The notes under the pieces are model-generated. The model made no database searches, was not told the origin of the DNA, and saw only the letters and a list, made by a program, of their open reading frames with translations. DNA of 64,000 nt from Rhizobium sp. Q54 (lineage in GTDB: Bacteria > Pseudomonadota > Alphaproteobacteria > UBA2966 > CAIVPW01), in NCBI GenBank assembly GCA_945947575.1, contig CAMEYM010000008.1, positions 40,578 through 104,577 on the forward strand, written 5' to 3'. The position numbers and the translations under genes are program-made. This document shows, one piece after another, positions 56,912 through 64,000 of the stretch. How positions within the stretch are numbered: position 1 is the stretch's first letter; every line of letters begins with the position of its first letter.

Positions 56912-57012
56912 CGGACAACGGACACCCTTATAGGGGTGTGTCCGTGTCCGTCCGGGTTGGATGTCCCCAGGACCTGTCCGGGACATGTCCGGGTTTGTCC
57001 GGTTTGTCCGGG
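56912..57012. repeat. TGTCCG repeat cluster (possible origin of the island)
   Basis: At least eight TGTCCG words in about 100 bp: CGGACA at 56912 and 56919; TGTCCG at 56939 and 56945; then TGTCCGGG or TGTCCGG at 56975, 56986, 56996 and 57005. Forward copies at 56975-57012 are 9-11 bp apart, and the left part can fold (GGACACCC-TTATA-GGGGTGT). It lies beside the helicase and primase genes, as an iteron-like origin might. Region 56743-57012 holds no gene. Confidence 0.55.
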
Positions 57013-58098
57013 TCATGTGCACCATGCCCACTCACCCCAGGCGCCGATCACAGCGCGCCCCTGCAACGTGTCCATCGCGCGGCGGAATGCCTTTGATTTC
57101 GCGTCGGCCGTTTCCGCGCTGGCGAAGGCGGCGTAGCAGTACCGTCGCCACAGATCGACTCGAACACCACGTTTGCCAGCCGGGCTGTGGTTGCTCGCCG
57201 GGAGAGGTTCGCCGGCATCCTCGATCGCGCGGCGAAGCTGGTCCAGGGCGATGCGCGCCTGCCCTGATACGGGCGCCAGGACGCGGCCAGTGGGAGCGCC
57301 GTCGGCAGCAACCACGATGCACGAGGTAACGGGCTCGCCATCTTCGTCGGCGCCCAGCTCGGCGACTTCCAGACTGAAGGCAAGGGCGGCACCGGTTTCG
57401 CCGTCCCGCTGCTTGGTCACTTCGGCGGTGGCAACCTTTGTCGAAGCATCGCGCGTTACCTCGATCACGGTGTCGCACGCGGCGGGCAGCACAGATGATC
57501 CGCGGGCGCCTCGGGATGCGTCCTTGCCGACGTGGTGAACTACCAGGACGGCCGCACTCGTCTCGGCGCGGATGCGGTCACAGGCGGCCACGAAGGCACC
57601 GATGTCCTCCGCATCCTCTTTCCCGCCCGGCATGGTGCGAGCGGCGGTGTCGATAATAACGAGGGCAAGATCGTCGATAGCGCGCGTGTCGGCGAGTAGT
57701 TGATCCACCCCGCGTTGATCGAGAAGGTTTGTCGGCTCGAGCACGACCCCGAAGGGCGCATCCGTCAGGTCGAGGCGATGATGCTGTGCGAAGGCGCGAA
57801 GTCGGGGCACGACACCGGTGCCGCCTTCGGCGGACATGTACAGCACTCCGCCTTGCCGCACCTTGCGGTTCTGCCACGGCCAGCCGAGGGCGACGTGAAG
57901 GCCGAAGTCGCAGGCGAGGAATGACTTGCCGCATCCGGGTGGGCCGACCAGGAGCGCCAGCCCGGACGTGTCCAGAAGTCGTTTCACCAGCTGCGGTGGG
58001 CGCGGCATTGCGTCGAGGTCCGGCCAGAACAGTACGCGCGTCGTTGGCGGGGCCGCCATCGCGAGCGAGCCGCGGATGCTACGGGGTGCATCAACCAC
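57013..58098 (-). CDS. RepA-like AAA helicase (AAA_25)
   Basis: A 361-residue ATPase. GTG 58098 is preferred because AGAGGAA lies upstream and the longer frame is inside the primase gene. Walker A is LLVGPPGCGKSFLACDFGLHVALG, Walker B is LALVIIDTAARTMPGGKEDAEDIG, and a VLVVHHVGKDASRGARGSS motif follows, as in RepA/KaiC-type helicases of plasmids and satellites. It would load or unwind DNA at the element's origin. It overlaps the primase gene by 8 bp. A winged C-terminal end (RRYCYAAFASAETADAKSKAFRRAMDTL) may bind DNA. Confidence 0.9.
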   Translation of the reverse strand: MVDAPRSIRGSLAMAAPPTTRVLFWPDLDAMPRPPQLVKRLLDTSGLALLVGPPGCGKSFLACDFGLHVALGWPWQNRKVRQGGVLYMSAEGGTGVVPRLRAFAQHHRLDLTDAPFGVVLEPTNLLDQRGVDQLLADTRAIDDLALVIIDTAARTMPGGKEDAEDIGAFVAACDRIRAETSAAVLVVHHVGKDASRGARGSSVLPAACDTVIEVTRDASTKVATAEVTKQRDGETGAALAFSLEVAELGADEDGEPVTSCIVVAADGAPTGRVLAPVSGQARIALDQLRRAIEDAGEPLPASNHSPAGKRGVRVDLWRRYCYAAFASAETADAKSKAFRRAMDTLQGRAVIGAWGEWAWCT

Positions 58099-58978
58099 GG
58101 GCGCGTTCCTCTTGTTCAGCGAGAAGCGCATCATTGAAGTCTTTCGCGCCGTTCGGCGGCCGGGCGATCCGCACGCGCAAGGTTGCGACGTCGGCGCGTC
58201 TCGCCAGGTCTTGCGCGGCACGCTCACCAGTGTCGTCTCGATCGGCAAGAATTGTCAGCTCGCGCACTGACTCTGGGATCACCACCTTCGTCAGACCCGG
58301 CGCCGACAGCGCCGCCCAAATGGGCATGTCAGGGCACTCCTGCCGAACGCTAAGACATGTCTCGATGCCTTCGCCGATGGCGAGACGCGGACCGGCAATA
58401 GCGAAGCGGACGGCGCCGCCGGCACAGGGGCCGAGCATCATCTTGGCGTTCGTGACGTTCGCCTTGCCGCTGCCGTCGGCGCGCAGATAGGTGCGATGGA
58501 CGGCGACGACCGTGCCGTCGCCGGATTGCACGGCCGCGACCATCGCGGGCAAGTCGAGTCCCGTGTCGAGGTGGCGTAGCGCGGGGTGAAAGCCAATGGA
58601 CTGTGGAATCGGCCGCACCAGCCCGCGGATGCGCAAGTACGTCTCGACGGGGGAGCCTTCGGCGGGCCGACGCTCGCGCCAAATCCTTAGGGCCAGGTCG
58701 GTGCGCTTCCGCTCCTGCCGGAGATCGGCATCCCGGCGCTTCGCTTCGGCAACGGGATCACGGGGAGTCGCCGCGCCATCCCACAACCCGCGCGCACGCA
58801 GCTCGTTGATGACGACCGCCTGTTCGCAACCCGCGTGGCACCGCACCAGGGCGCGCCCGTTGCCTCCATCGGCAATCGCCAGCGACGGCGAGGAGTCGTC
58901 GTGCGCCGGGCATCGCGCGACGTAGCAGCTGCCGGCGCGACGGCCGCCAAGCGCCTTGGCGATCTCGGCCGCGGTCAT
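58091..58978 (-). CDS. Toprim-domain primase
   Basis: A 295-residue protein. The N-terminal zinc-ribbon region has SCYVARCPAHDDSSPSLAI and LVRCHAGCEQ, as in CHC2 primase zinc domains, with the cysteines and histidine expected. The Toprim part has LAIGEGIETCLSV and TILADRDDTGERAAQDLA with the E and DxD metal sites. It would make primers for the island's replication. ATG 58978 overlaps the upstream gene by 4 bp (ATGA). The pair with the RepA-like helicase is typical of self-replicating satellites. Confidence 0.88.
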   Translation of the reverse strand: MTAAEIAKALGGRRAGSCYVARCPAHDDSSPSLAIADGGNGRALVRCHAGCEQAVVINELRARGLWDGAATPRDPVAEAKRRDADLRQERKRTDLALRIWRERRPAEGSPVETYLRIRGLVRPIPQSIGFHPALRHLDTGLDLPAMVAAVQSGDGTVVAVHRTYLRADGSGKANVTNAKMMLGPCAGGAVRFAIAGPRLAIGEGIETCLSVRQECPDMPIWAALSAPGLTKVVIPESVRELTILADRDDTGERAAQDLARRADVATLRVRIARPPNGAKDFNDALLAEQEERARG

Positions 58979-59181
58979 GCCGCCACCCCGAACACGGCCC
59001 GCGGGAACTGATCTCCCCCGAGGGCGCGAATCACATCGGGGTCGACGCGCGCGTACCGGACGAGCACTTCGTCGACGCTGCGGCCGGCAGCGACTTCCTC
59101 CAGCGCGTGCAGAATCGCCACCGGGCCGAGGCGTTGTAGATGCTCGGTGCCGCGCTGGCGGCGGAGGTCGACGGGGCGCAC
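58975..59181 (-). CDS. small hypothetical protein
   Basis: A 68-residue helical protein starting at GTG 59181, 9 nt after the AlpA-like stop. Includes LGPVAILHALEEVAAGRSVDEVLVRYARVDPDVIRALGG. It is coupled to the primase by a 4-bp overlap. No function assigned. Confidence 0.55.
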   Translation of the reverse strand: MRPVDLRRQRGTEHLQRLGPVAILHALEEVAAGRSVDEVLVRYARVDPDVIRALGGDQFPRAVFGVAA

Positions 59182-59190
59182 CGGCGTCGC

Positions 59191-59412
59191 CTAGGCCGCG
59201 CGGTCGGTCCCGGCCGCCTCCGATTCCGAAGTACTGGCGCGCACGCGCGCGCCGACGAACGCCTCCAGGTCGGCCGCTCTGTATCGGACAAGTCTGCCAA
59301 TCTTGACGAAGACTACGCCCGAGCCGGACATCCGCGCCTTCGCCAAGGTGGACTTCGAGCAACCGAGCCGAGCGGCGGCGGCTTCGGGGGTCAAGAGATG
59401 ATCGCTGTCCAT
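59191..59412 (-). CDS. AlpA-like helix-turn-helix regulator/excisionase
   Basis: A 73-residue protein with LLTPEAAAARLGCSKSTLAKARMSGSGVVFVKIGRLVRYRAADLEAFVGARV, the winged MerR-like HTH found in AlpA and Xis proteins. ATG 59412 follows GGGGACC. Such proteins direct excision or turn on the integrase and replication genes. It starts the operon AlpA-68 aa-primase-helicase. Confidence 0.88.
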   Translation of the reverse strand: MDSDHLLTPEAAAARLGCSKSTLAKARMSGSGVVFVKIGRLVRYRAADLEAFVGARVRASTSESEAAGTDRAA

Positions 59413-59497
59413 GGTCGTGGTCCCCACATGCTGCGCCCGCTATCGCGGCGGGCCGTTGGGAACCGTTCTAGATCAGGGCGGCGCCGGAAGCCGGTGT

Positions 59498-60346
59498 CTA
59501 AACTTGCATTTCGGGTGTGGTGCCCGTCGCCGGGATGGGGAGCACCCGAATCTGATTGTCGGCATGAATGTTGAGAACCGGGATCAGGGCGCACATGGCG
59601 CGATACTCCTCAGCCGCCTTGACTGCCGGCGCGATCCAAGACCAGTCAGCAAGCAAGTGTAACAGGCTGTTCACGGGCCTGTTCTCCGGCCAAGCGGATT
59701 CGATGCCACGCTCGAGCGCCCATACAAGGTGCAGCACCGGACGTGACTCGTCCCAAATATCTCGCCGCATATATCCGAGCGCGTCAGAATCCTTGGATTC
59801 TGTGTAGAGCCGCATGAAATCGTTCCCGTTTGCGGGATCGACGTGAGCGCCGGGCATTCCGATCAACGCGCCCCAGAGCGAAGCCACGTCAGGTGCCGTC
59901 AAACACTTGGCCACTGCGAGGTTCTTAGCGCGGAGGCGCTTGGCGATGCGAGAGTGTATGCGCCTTAGCTGCGCGCCTATTGCGCGAGGCTGCACGGCCA
60001 GAAGTTCCGGACTCAATTTGGCGCGGTCGTAGCCACAGCGCGCGGCGCGCTTCGTTTGCCACGCCTTCATCGCATGAATCGCGACGTCGATCTTGTGCTC
60101 CTGGTCGGGCCGGGGATAGGCGAGTATCGCCAGGAAGGCCATTGCTGCCGCCGGCGGGCAAGCTTCTACCGGCAGGTACGCTACTCGGGCACAGAGGCTG
60201 CCATCCTTCACCGCTCGATACGTTTCGGCGGATACCGATGCCTGCCCTAGGGTGCGACCAGTCGTTGCAGCGCCGCGGCGCAACCGGATTTGCAGCTTCG
60301 TGCGGCCGTCGTCGCCTCTGCTCATCTGGGAGCCGCGCTTGACCAT
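59498..60346 (-). CDS. hypothetical protein, island
   Basis: A 282-residue protein starting 4 nt after the integrase stop. It contains an aromatic/histidine-rich middle (HVDPANGNDFMRLYTESKDSDALGYMRRDIWDESRPVLHLVWALERGIESAWPENRPVN) that may be a folded domain. No family recognised. Next gene on the same strand is the AlpA-like regulator, 85 bp away. Confidence 0.6.
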   Translation of the reverse strand: MVKRGSQMSRGDDGRTKLQIRLRRGAATTGRTLGQASVSAETYRAVKDGSLCARVAYLPVEACPPAAAMAFLAILAYPRPDQEHKIDVAIHAMKAWQTKRAARCGYDRAKLSPELLAVQPRAIGAQLRRIHSRIAKRLRAKNLAVAKCLTAPDVASLWGALIGMPGAHVDPANGNDFMRLYTESKDSDALGYMRRDIWDESRPVLHLVWALERGIESAWPENRPVNSLLHLLADWSWIAPAVKAAEEYRAMCALIPVLNIHADNQIRVLPIPATGTTPEMQV

Positions 60347-60350
60347 CCAG

Positions 60351-61607
60351 CTACCGTGCCGCCACGCGGCGCGGTGCAGCAGTCTTCGGTTCCATCGCGT
60401 TTGCGAGCCGGGCCCCTACCGCGTCGGCAGCCTGCCGCACGGGATCGGCCGCGAGGTGAGAGTACCGCTGCGTCGTCTGCGCCTGCGTGTGCCCGAGCAA
60501 GCGGCCGATCACGACGAGCGACTGCCCGAGCCCGGCGGCCACCGATGCGAAAGAGTGCCGAAGGTCGTGCAGCCGAACGTCGCTGAGGTCGGCACGGGCG
60601 CGGATGCGCTGCCACGGTGTTTCGAGGTCCGCGAGATGTGCCGCTTCCTTTCCGCCGGGCAGAACGTATGGGTTGCCCTCGACGCGTGGTTGCAACTGGA
60701 GCACCGTCAACGCTGGCGGGTTCAGGTAGATTGTCTTGGCGCCCGTCTTGCTGTCCGCCAGTCGGAGCACGGCTCGCTCGAAATCGACTTCGGACCAGCG
60801 CAGCGACAACACTTCGCTCATGCGCGCCCCCGTGAAGATCAACAGTCGCACCGCGGCCGTCGCCGCCGGCAAGACAAGCCTGCGCTCGCGCTTCGGCGGC
60901 TCCCGTCCCTCCGCCCGTGCCGCGGCGGCAGCCCTCTGATGGGCCGCCCACTCCGCCTCCGCCTCCGTTAGCGTGTCGCCCAGTCGCGCAAGCTCCGCCT
61001 CGCTGAGGAAGCGCTCGCGCGCGCGTTCCTTGAAGCGTTCCACATGCCGAACGGGATTGGAGCCGTCCGGGCGGAGCCCGTGCCGCTCAGCCCAGTTCAT
61101 CATCTTGGACACCGCTGCCAAGGCGCGGTTCGCCTGGTAGGGAGTCTCCCGAAGGTCGTGGTGAAGGCGAGCGACGTCCGCGCGCGCGAGCGCGTCAACG
61201 CGGACCCGCCCCAGCTTCGGCAGGATCAGCTTGTCAAACAGGCGTCGTGTGTCGGCAGCCGTCTTGGGCTTGGTCTTCGTCTCTGCGTGCTCCGTGAGGA
61301 ACCGCTCCGCCAGCGTTGCCACGGTGGGCACGGCCCGGCCGCTCTTCCGCGCCTCAGCCGGGTTCTGCCCGTCGGCTACTTGGCCGGCGAGACTCAACGC
61401 CCTCTGGCGGGCTTTCTCCGGCGTCCAGGGCGAGCCATGAACCCCGATGGTGTAGAGGTGCTGCCGGCCGCCGAGCCGGTACTTGAGGATGTACGTCTTG
61501 CGCCCGCCACTCCGGCAGCGGCACCCGAAGCCGGACACCTCGGCATCCCACAAGATCGCCCCCGGCTTGAGGGCGTCCACGCTCCGCTTCGTCAAGCTGC
61601 CGCGCAT
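60351..61607 (-). CDS. tyrosine recombinase/integrase
   Basis: A 418-residue phage-type integrase. ATG 61607 with AAGGAG upstream is the start; a longer frame to 61682 is unlikely because the family begins at RGSLTKRSVDALKPG. The arm-binding N-terminal part (DUF4102-type), a core-binding part (TVATLAERFLTEHAETK), and catalytic R in FTGARMSEVLSLRWSEVD, H-x-x-R in LHDLRHSFASVAAGL, and RLLGHTQAQTTQRYSHL with the nucleophilic tyrosine are all visible. It lies 166 bp from attR, read into the element, and would catalyse integration at tRNA-Thr. Confidence 0.96.
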   Translation of the reverse strand: MRGSLTKRSVDALKPGAILWDAEVSGFGCRCRSGGRKTYILKYRLGGRQHLYTIGVHGSPWTPEKARQRALSLAGQVADGQNPAEARKSGRAVPTVATLAERFLTEHAETKTKPKTAADTRRLFDKLILPKLGRVRVDALARADVARLHHDLRETPYQANRALAAVSKMMNWAERHGLRPDGSNPVRHVERFKERARERFLSEAELARLGDTLTEAEAEWAAHQRAAAAARAEGREPPKRERRLVLPAATAAVRLLIFTGARMSEVLSLRWSEVDFERAVLRLADSKTGAKTIYLNPPALTVLQLQPRVEGNPYVLPGGKEAAHLADLETPWQRIRARADLSDVRLHDLRHSFASVAAGLGQSLVVIGRLLGHTQAQTTQRYSHLAADPVRQAADAVGARLANAMEPKTAAPRRVAAR

Positions 61608-61636
61608 CGTCTCGCTCCTTGTCGCGCCAGCCGCAG

Positions 61637-61655
61637 GGATACCACCGGGATACCA
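61637..61655. repeat. paired 8-mer, right arm site
   Basis: Second copy of GGATACCACCGGGATACCA, 30 bp before the integrase start codon, where binding could also repress the integrase promoter. Confidence 0.7.
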
Positions 61656-61772
61656 CGCTGGCGGAAACTCACTGACTTTCAAGGAACGACGATGACACGA
61701 AATGCACGGGCCATAAACGACTTAGCGAACGTCAGGGAACCCCCCGGATACCAGCGGAACCCGGCAAAGAGC

Positions 61773-61824
61773 GATTCGTAATCAGTAGGTCGGCGGTTCG
61801 ATCCCGCCCTTCGGCACCAGGATT
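61773..61824. repeat. attR, 52-bp repeat
   Basis: Second copy of the tRNA-Thr 3' half. Bases before 61773 differ from the tRNA, so the tRNA is not functional here. Confidence 0.95.
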
Positions 61825-61889
61825 CCGCCTCAGCAGGCGATCACGACGAACCGTACCTATGCTTGACCCTTCGCCTGGGCGGGTCTGCA

Positions 61890-62426
61890 ATGGCGCCCAT
61901 GCGCGTTTGGATCGCCCTCCTGTTCGCCGGCCTTCTCGTCCTGACGGCGCAATCCGCCGTCGCCGACGACATGGAGGAGGGCTGGCGCGCGTACCTTGGG
62001 GGCGACTACGCGAAGGCCATCGAGATCTTTGCTCCGATGGCGGAGCAGGGCAGCCCCCGGGCCATGACGATCCTCGCGAACATGTACCGGTATGGCGACG
62101 GCGTCGAGCTTGACCCGGAACGGTCGGCGCGCCTCTACCGGCAGGCCAGTTTGCTGGGCCATGTCGCCGCCCAGTATGACCTCGCGCAGCTGTACCTGAT
62201 CGGGTTCGGCGTCGAACAAAGCGTGGCGCACACACTCATGTGGCTCACCATCGCGCTCGACCTGATTGGCTTCGAGGAGTTCGTCGCCGACTCCGGCGCC
62301 AGCAAGCGCCAGCCCATCACGGAGTTTCGCCAGAACGTCGTGTCCCAGGCAAATTTCTTGGAGTTGGCCCGGGCGCTCGACATGGCTGCGAACTGCCGGA
62401 ATTCCAAGTTCACCGCCTGCGACTGA
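61890..62426 (+). CDS. Sel1-repeat exported protein
   Basis: A 178-residue protein starting at ATG 61890 or 61899, with a signal peptide (VWIALLFAGLLVLTAQSAVADD). Two Sel1/TPR-like repeats follow: GGDYAKAIEIFAPMAEQGSPRAMTILANMYRYGDGVELDPERSARLYRQASLLGHVAAQYDLAQLYLIGFGVEQS. Sel1 repeats mediate protein contacts. The tail contains two cysteines (NCRNSKFTACD). This is the first gene after the island's attR. Confidence 0.85.
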   Translation: MAPMRVWIALLFAGLLVLTAQSAVADDMEEGWRAYLGGDYAKAIEIFAPMAEQGSPRAMTILANMYRYGDGVELDPERSARLYRQASLLGHVAAQYDLAQLYLIGFGVEQSVAHTLMWLTIALDLIGFEEFVADSGASKRQPITEFRQNVVSQANFLELARALDMAANCRNSKFTACD

Positions 62427-62472
62427 CCAGCCGCCTGGTTGGTTGTCGACCGCGGCCCGCGCTCGCACGCGG

Positions 62473-62498
62473 TTGACATACATAATACTGCTATGTAT
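62473..62498. promoter_or_regulatory. promoter with PadR-type operator before padR
   Basis: TTGACA (62473-62478) overlaps an inverted repeat ATACATA-N7-TATGTAT (62478-62498). PadR proteins bind ATGT/ACAT dyads, so padR probably represses its own operon. A further ATGTATAG copy follows at about 62510. Confidence 0.55.
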
Positions 62499-62551
62499 CT
62501 AGAGCTGCAATGTATAGCGGCCCTACGTAAGCGCCTTCGCGAGCAGCCAGC

Positions 62552-62917
62552 ATGGACATCGGCAAGGACCTCGTCGCCGCCTCCGCCACGCCCCTCATCC
62601 TGGCGATCGTGGCCGAGGGCGACACCTACGGCTACGCGATCCTGAAGCGCGTCGCCGAGCTGTCCGGAGGCCAGCTCGCCTGGACCGACGGGATGCTCTA
62701 CCCGGTTCTGCACCGCCTCGAGCGCAACGGTCACGTCGAGAGCTCGTGGGGCGCCTCGGAGATCGGGCGGCGGCGCAAGTACTACCGCATCACCGCAAGC
62801 GGCCGCGCCGAGCTCGCGGCCCAGCGGCAGCAGTGGCAGGCCGTCGACTCGGCGCTGCGCAACGTCTGGTTCGCCATCTGGCCGCGGCATCCCGCGCTTG
62901 CCGCAGCGTTCGGCTGA
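62552..62917 (+). CDS. PadR-family transcriptional regulator
   Basis: A 121-residue protein. The HTH part is VAASATPLILAIVAEGDTYGYAILKRVAELSGGQLAWTDGMLYPVLHRLERNGHVESSWGASEIGRRRKYYRITASGRAELAAQ, the typical winged helix of PadR. It would repress the adjacent membrane-protein gene, starting 46 bp later. PadR regulators usually respond to phenolic or antibiotic compounds; ligand here unknown. Confidence 0.93.
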   Translation: MDIGKDLVAASATPLILAIVAEGDTYGYAILKRVAELSGGQLAWTDGMLYPVLHRLERNGHVESSWGASEIGRRRKYYRITASGRAELAAQRQQWQAVDSALRNVWFAIWPRHPALAAAFG

Positions 62918-62963
62918 GCAACCACAACCTTCGACGCGACGACCCCCTTCGAGGCATGAAGCA

Positions 62964-64000
62964 ATGACCGCACCCGACTCGAACGCGCTGCTCGAGGAGC
63001 ACATCGGCCAGTGGCGCGAGTACCTGCGCCGCCGCCGGGCCATCCGGCCCGCCGACGTGGAGGAGCTGGAGGATCACCTGCGCGGACAGATCGCGACCCT
63101 GCGCGCCGCCGGCCTCGCCATCGATGAAGCGTTCCTCGTTGCCATCAAGCGCATGGGCGCCCAGGACGCGATTGCCAACGAATTCGCGCGCGAGCACTCG
63201 GAGCGGCTGTGGAAGCAGCTCATCGTGACGGACGGGGTGGAGCGCGGCGCCGCATCGCGGCGCGACGCGTTCCTGGCGTTTGGGCTGGCGGTCGCTGCGG
63301 CCGTGACGTTGAAGGCGCCGACGCTGTTCGGCTTCGACATGAACGACGAGCAGGACTCGTTGTTCTACTTCCGCAACGCCAGTCTCTTCGCGTTCCCGTT
63401 CCTCGCCCTCTACTTCGTCTGGAAGCGCGGCATCGACTCGCGCACCTGGAAGTGGCTGGCCGCAGGCTTCATCGCCGCTGCGGTGGCAGCCAACCTGTGG
63501 CCCTACGCGGGCGAGGCAGACACGCTGGTTCTGCAGGTCATGCATATGCCGCTGGCGCTGTGGCTGCTCATCGGCATCGCGTATGCCGGCGGACGCTGGA
63601 GCGAAGTCGGTGCGCGCATGAACTTCGTCCGCTTCTCGGGCGAGCTCTTCATCTACTACGTGCTTATGGCGCTGGGTGGTGGACTGCTCACCGCGCTCAC
63701 CGTGGCGTTGTTCGAGGCGATTGGCGTCAACGCCGAGGTCTTCGTCGGGCAGTGGCTGGTACCGTGCGGCGCTGCGGGCGCGGTCCTCGTCGGCAGCTGG
63801 CTGGTCGAAGCCAAGCAGAGCGTGATCGAGAACATGGCGCCCGTGCTGACGCGGCTGTTCACGCCGCTCTTCACCGCGACGCTCATCGTGTTCCTCGGTG
63901 CGATGGTGTGGACCGGCGGCCTCGATCTCGATCGCGACGTCCTGATCGTGTTCGACGGCTTGCTGGCGTTGGTGCTGGCGCTGTTCCTCTACACCATCTC
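62964..64000 (+). CDS. membrane protein with permease-prefix-like domain, partial
   Basis: The frame from ATG 62964 runs off the right edge (about 345 codons). The N-terminal 95 residues (ALLEEHIGQWREYLRRRRAIRPADVEELEDHLRGQIATLRAAGL) resemble the permease prefix domain/DUF1700-type helical tail found next to PadR genes. Then several membrane helices are visible (FLAFGLAVAAAVTL, FAFPFLALYFVW, FIAAAVAANLW, MALGGGLLTALTVAL). The middle recalls DUF4153. PadR and this protein form a two-gene regulator/membrane unit. Function unknown. Confidence 0.75.
   Translation, partial: MTAPDSNALLEEHIGQWREYLRRRRAIRPADVEELEDHLRGQIATLRAAGLAIDEAFLVAIKRMGAQDAIANEFAREHSERLWKQLIVTDGVERGAASRRDAFLAFGLAVAAAVTLKAPTLFGFDMNDEQDSLFYFRNASLFAFPFLALYFVWKRGIDSRTWKWLAAGFIAAAVAANLWPYAGEADTLVLQVMHMPLALWLLIGIAYAGGRWSEVGARMNFVRFSGELFIYYVLMALGGGLLTALTVALFEAIGVNAEVFVGQWLVPCGAAGAVLVGSWLVEAKQSVIENMAPVLTRLFTPLFTATLIVFLGAMVWTGGLDLDRDVLIVFDGLLALVLALFLYTI

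Larger units (their letters stand above)
52748..61824. mobile_element. integrative element in tRNA-Thr (9,025 bp plus second att copy)
   Basis: Bounded by perfect 52-bp direct repeats: attL 52748-52799 in the tRNA 3' end and attR 61773-61824. The integrase gene lies next to attR and is read toward the interior. The element carries a replication-type set (Toprim primase, RepA-like helicase, repeat cluster), an AlpA-like regulator, several small proteins and a methyltransferase/endonuclease pair. No phage structural, portal or conjugation genes are visible, so it resembles a phage-satellite-like or small genomic island. Nearly all genes are read leftwards from the integrase end; the methyltransferase is the exception. 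Confidence 0.92.

Overview
The window is high-GC chromosomal DNA from an alphaproteobacterium, probably Rhodospirillales-like. The assignment rests on a hemC-hemD-mitofilin-like-hemY cluster beside tsaD-gpsA, glnK-amtB next to a UbiH-type hydroxylase, a LolA-type carrier beside ftsK, and alphaproteobacterial-style small proteins. I could not assign a genus. Most of it is ordinary core genome: purine synthesis (purH, purM), heme synthesis (hemC, hemD, hemY), cell division (ftsK), translation (typA, rsmB, tsaD, Trm112), nitrogen control (glnK, amtB), acetate use (acs) and phospholipid precursor synthesis (gpsA). Both window edges cut genes: a thiamine-phosphate-synthase-like gene on the left and a membrane protein on the right.

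The most interesting locus is 16.0-19.6 kb. A 134-residue peptide carries six copies of an AGRYM-(I/V)-(T/S)-P motif arranged as three two-motif units. It is followed by an overlapping ycaO-tfuA pair and, 7 nt later, a CRP-family regulator that keeps the cAMP-contacting and DNA-reading residues of E. coli CRP. Upstream of the peptide gene lie a perfect TGTGA-N6-TCACA site and a near-perfect second site, 32 bp centre to centre. A hairpin terminator separates the peptide gene from ycaO. This reads as a cAMP/CRP-controlled RiPP cluster with a multi-core precursor and a TfuA-partnered (thioamide-type) YcaO; I do not recognise it as a described product. Just upstream lies a broken AAA-ATPase/TPR gene that lacks its 5' end and has a frameshift in a CG-dinucleotide tract.

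Two insertions are visible. (1) A 2,573-bp segment (38657-41229) with a tRNA-Val, a LysR regulator and a periplasmic binding protein splits a nuclease gene; removing it together with one copy of a 5-bp repeat restores the reading frame exactly. (2) A 9,025-bp integrative element (52748-61772, plus the second att copy to 61824) sits in the 3' end of tRNA-Thr(CGT), bounded by perfect 52-bp direct repeats. It carries a tyrosine recombinase, an AlpA-like regulator, a Toprim primase, a RepA-like helicase, a cluster of TGTCCG repeats that could be an origin, and a convergent methyltransferase/endonuclease pair. Both insertions carry, near each end, two 8-mers separated by 3 nt, as expected of integrase arm sites.

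Regulatory features include a ZTP (pfl) riboswitch in front of purH with a sigma70-like promoter at its start, a possible NtrC box before glnK, a structured leader before the dapC-like gene, a PadR-type operator upstream of padR, and several intrinsic terminators. The gene-by-gene layout is given in the feature list.
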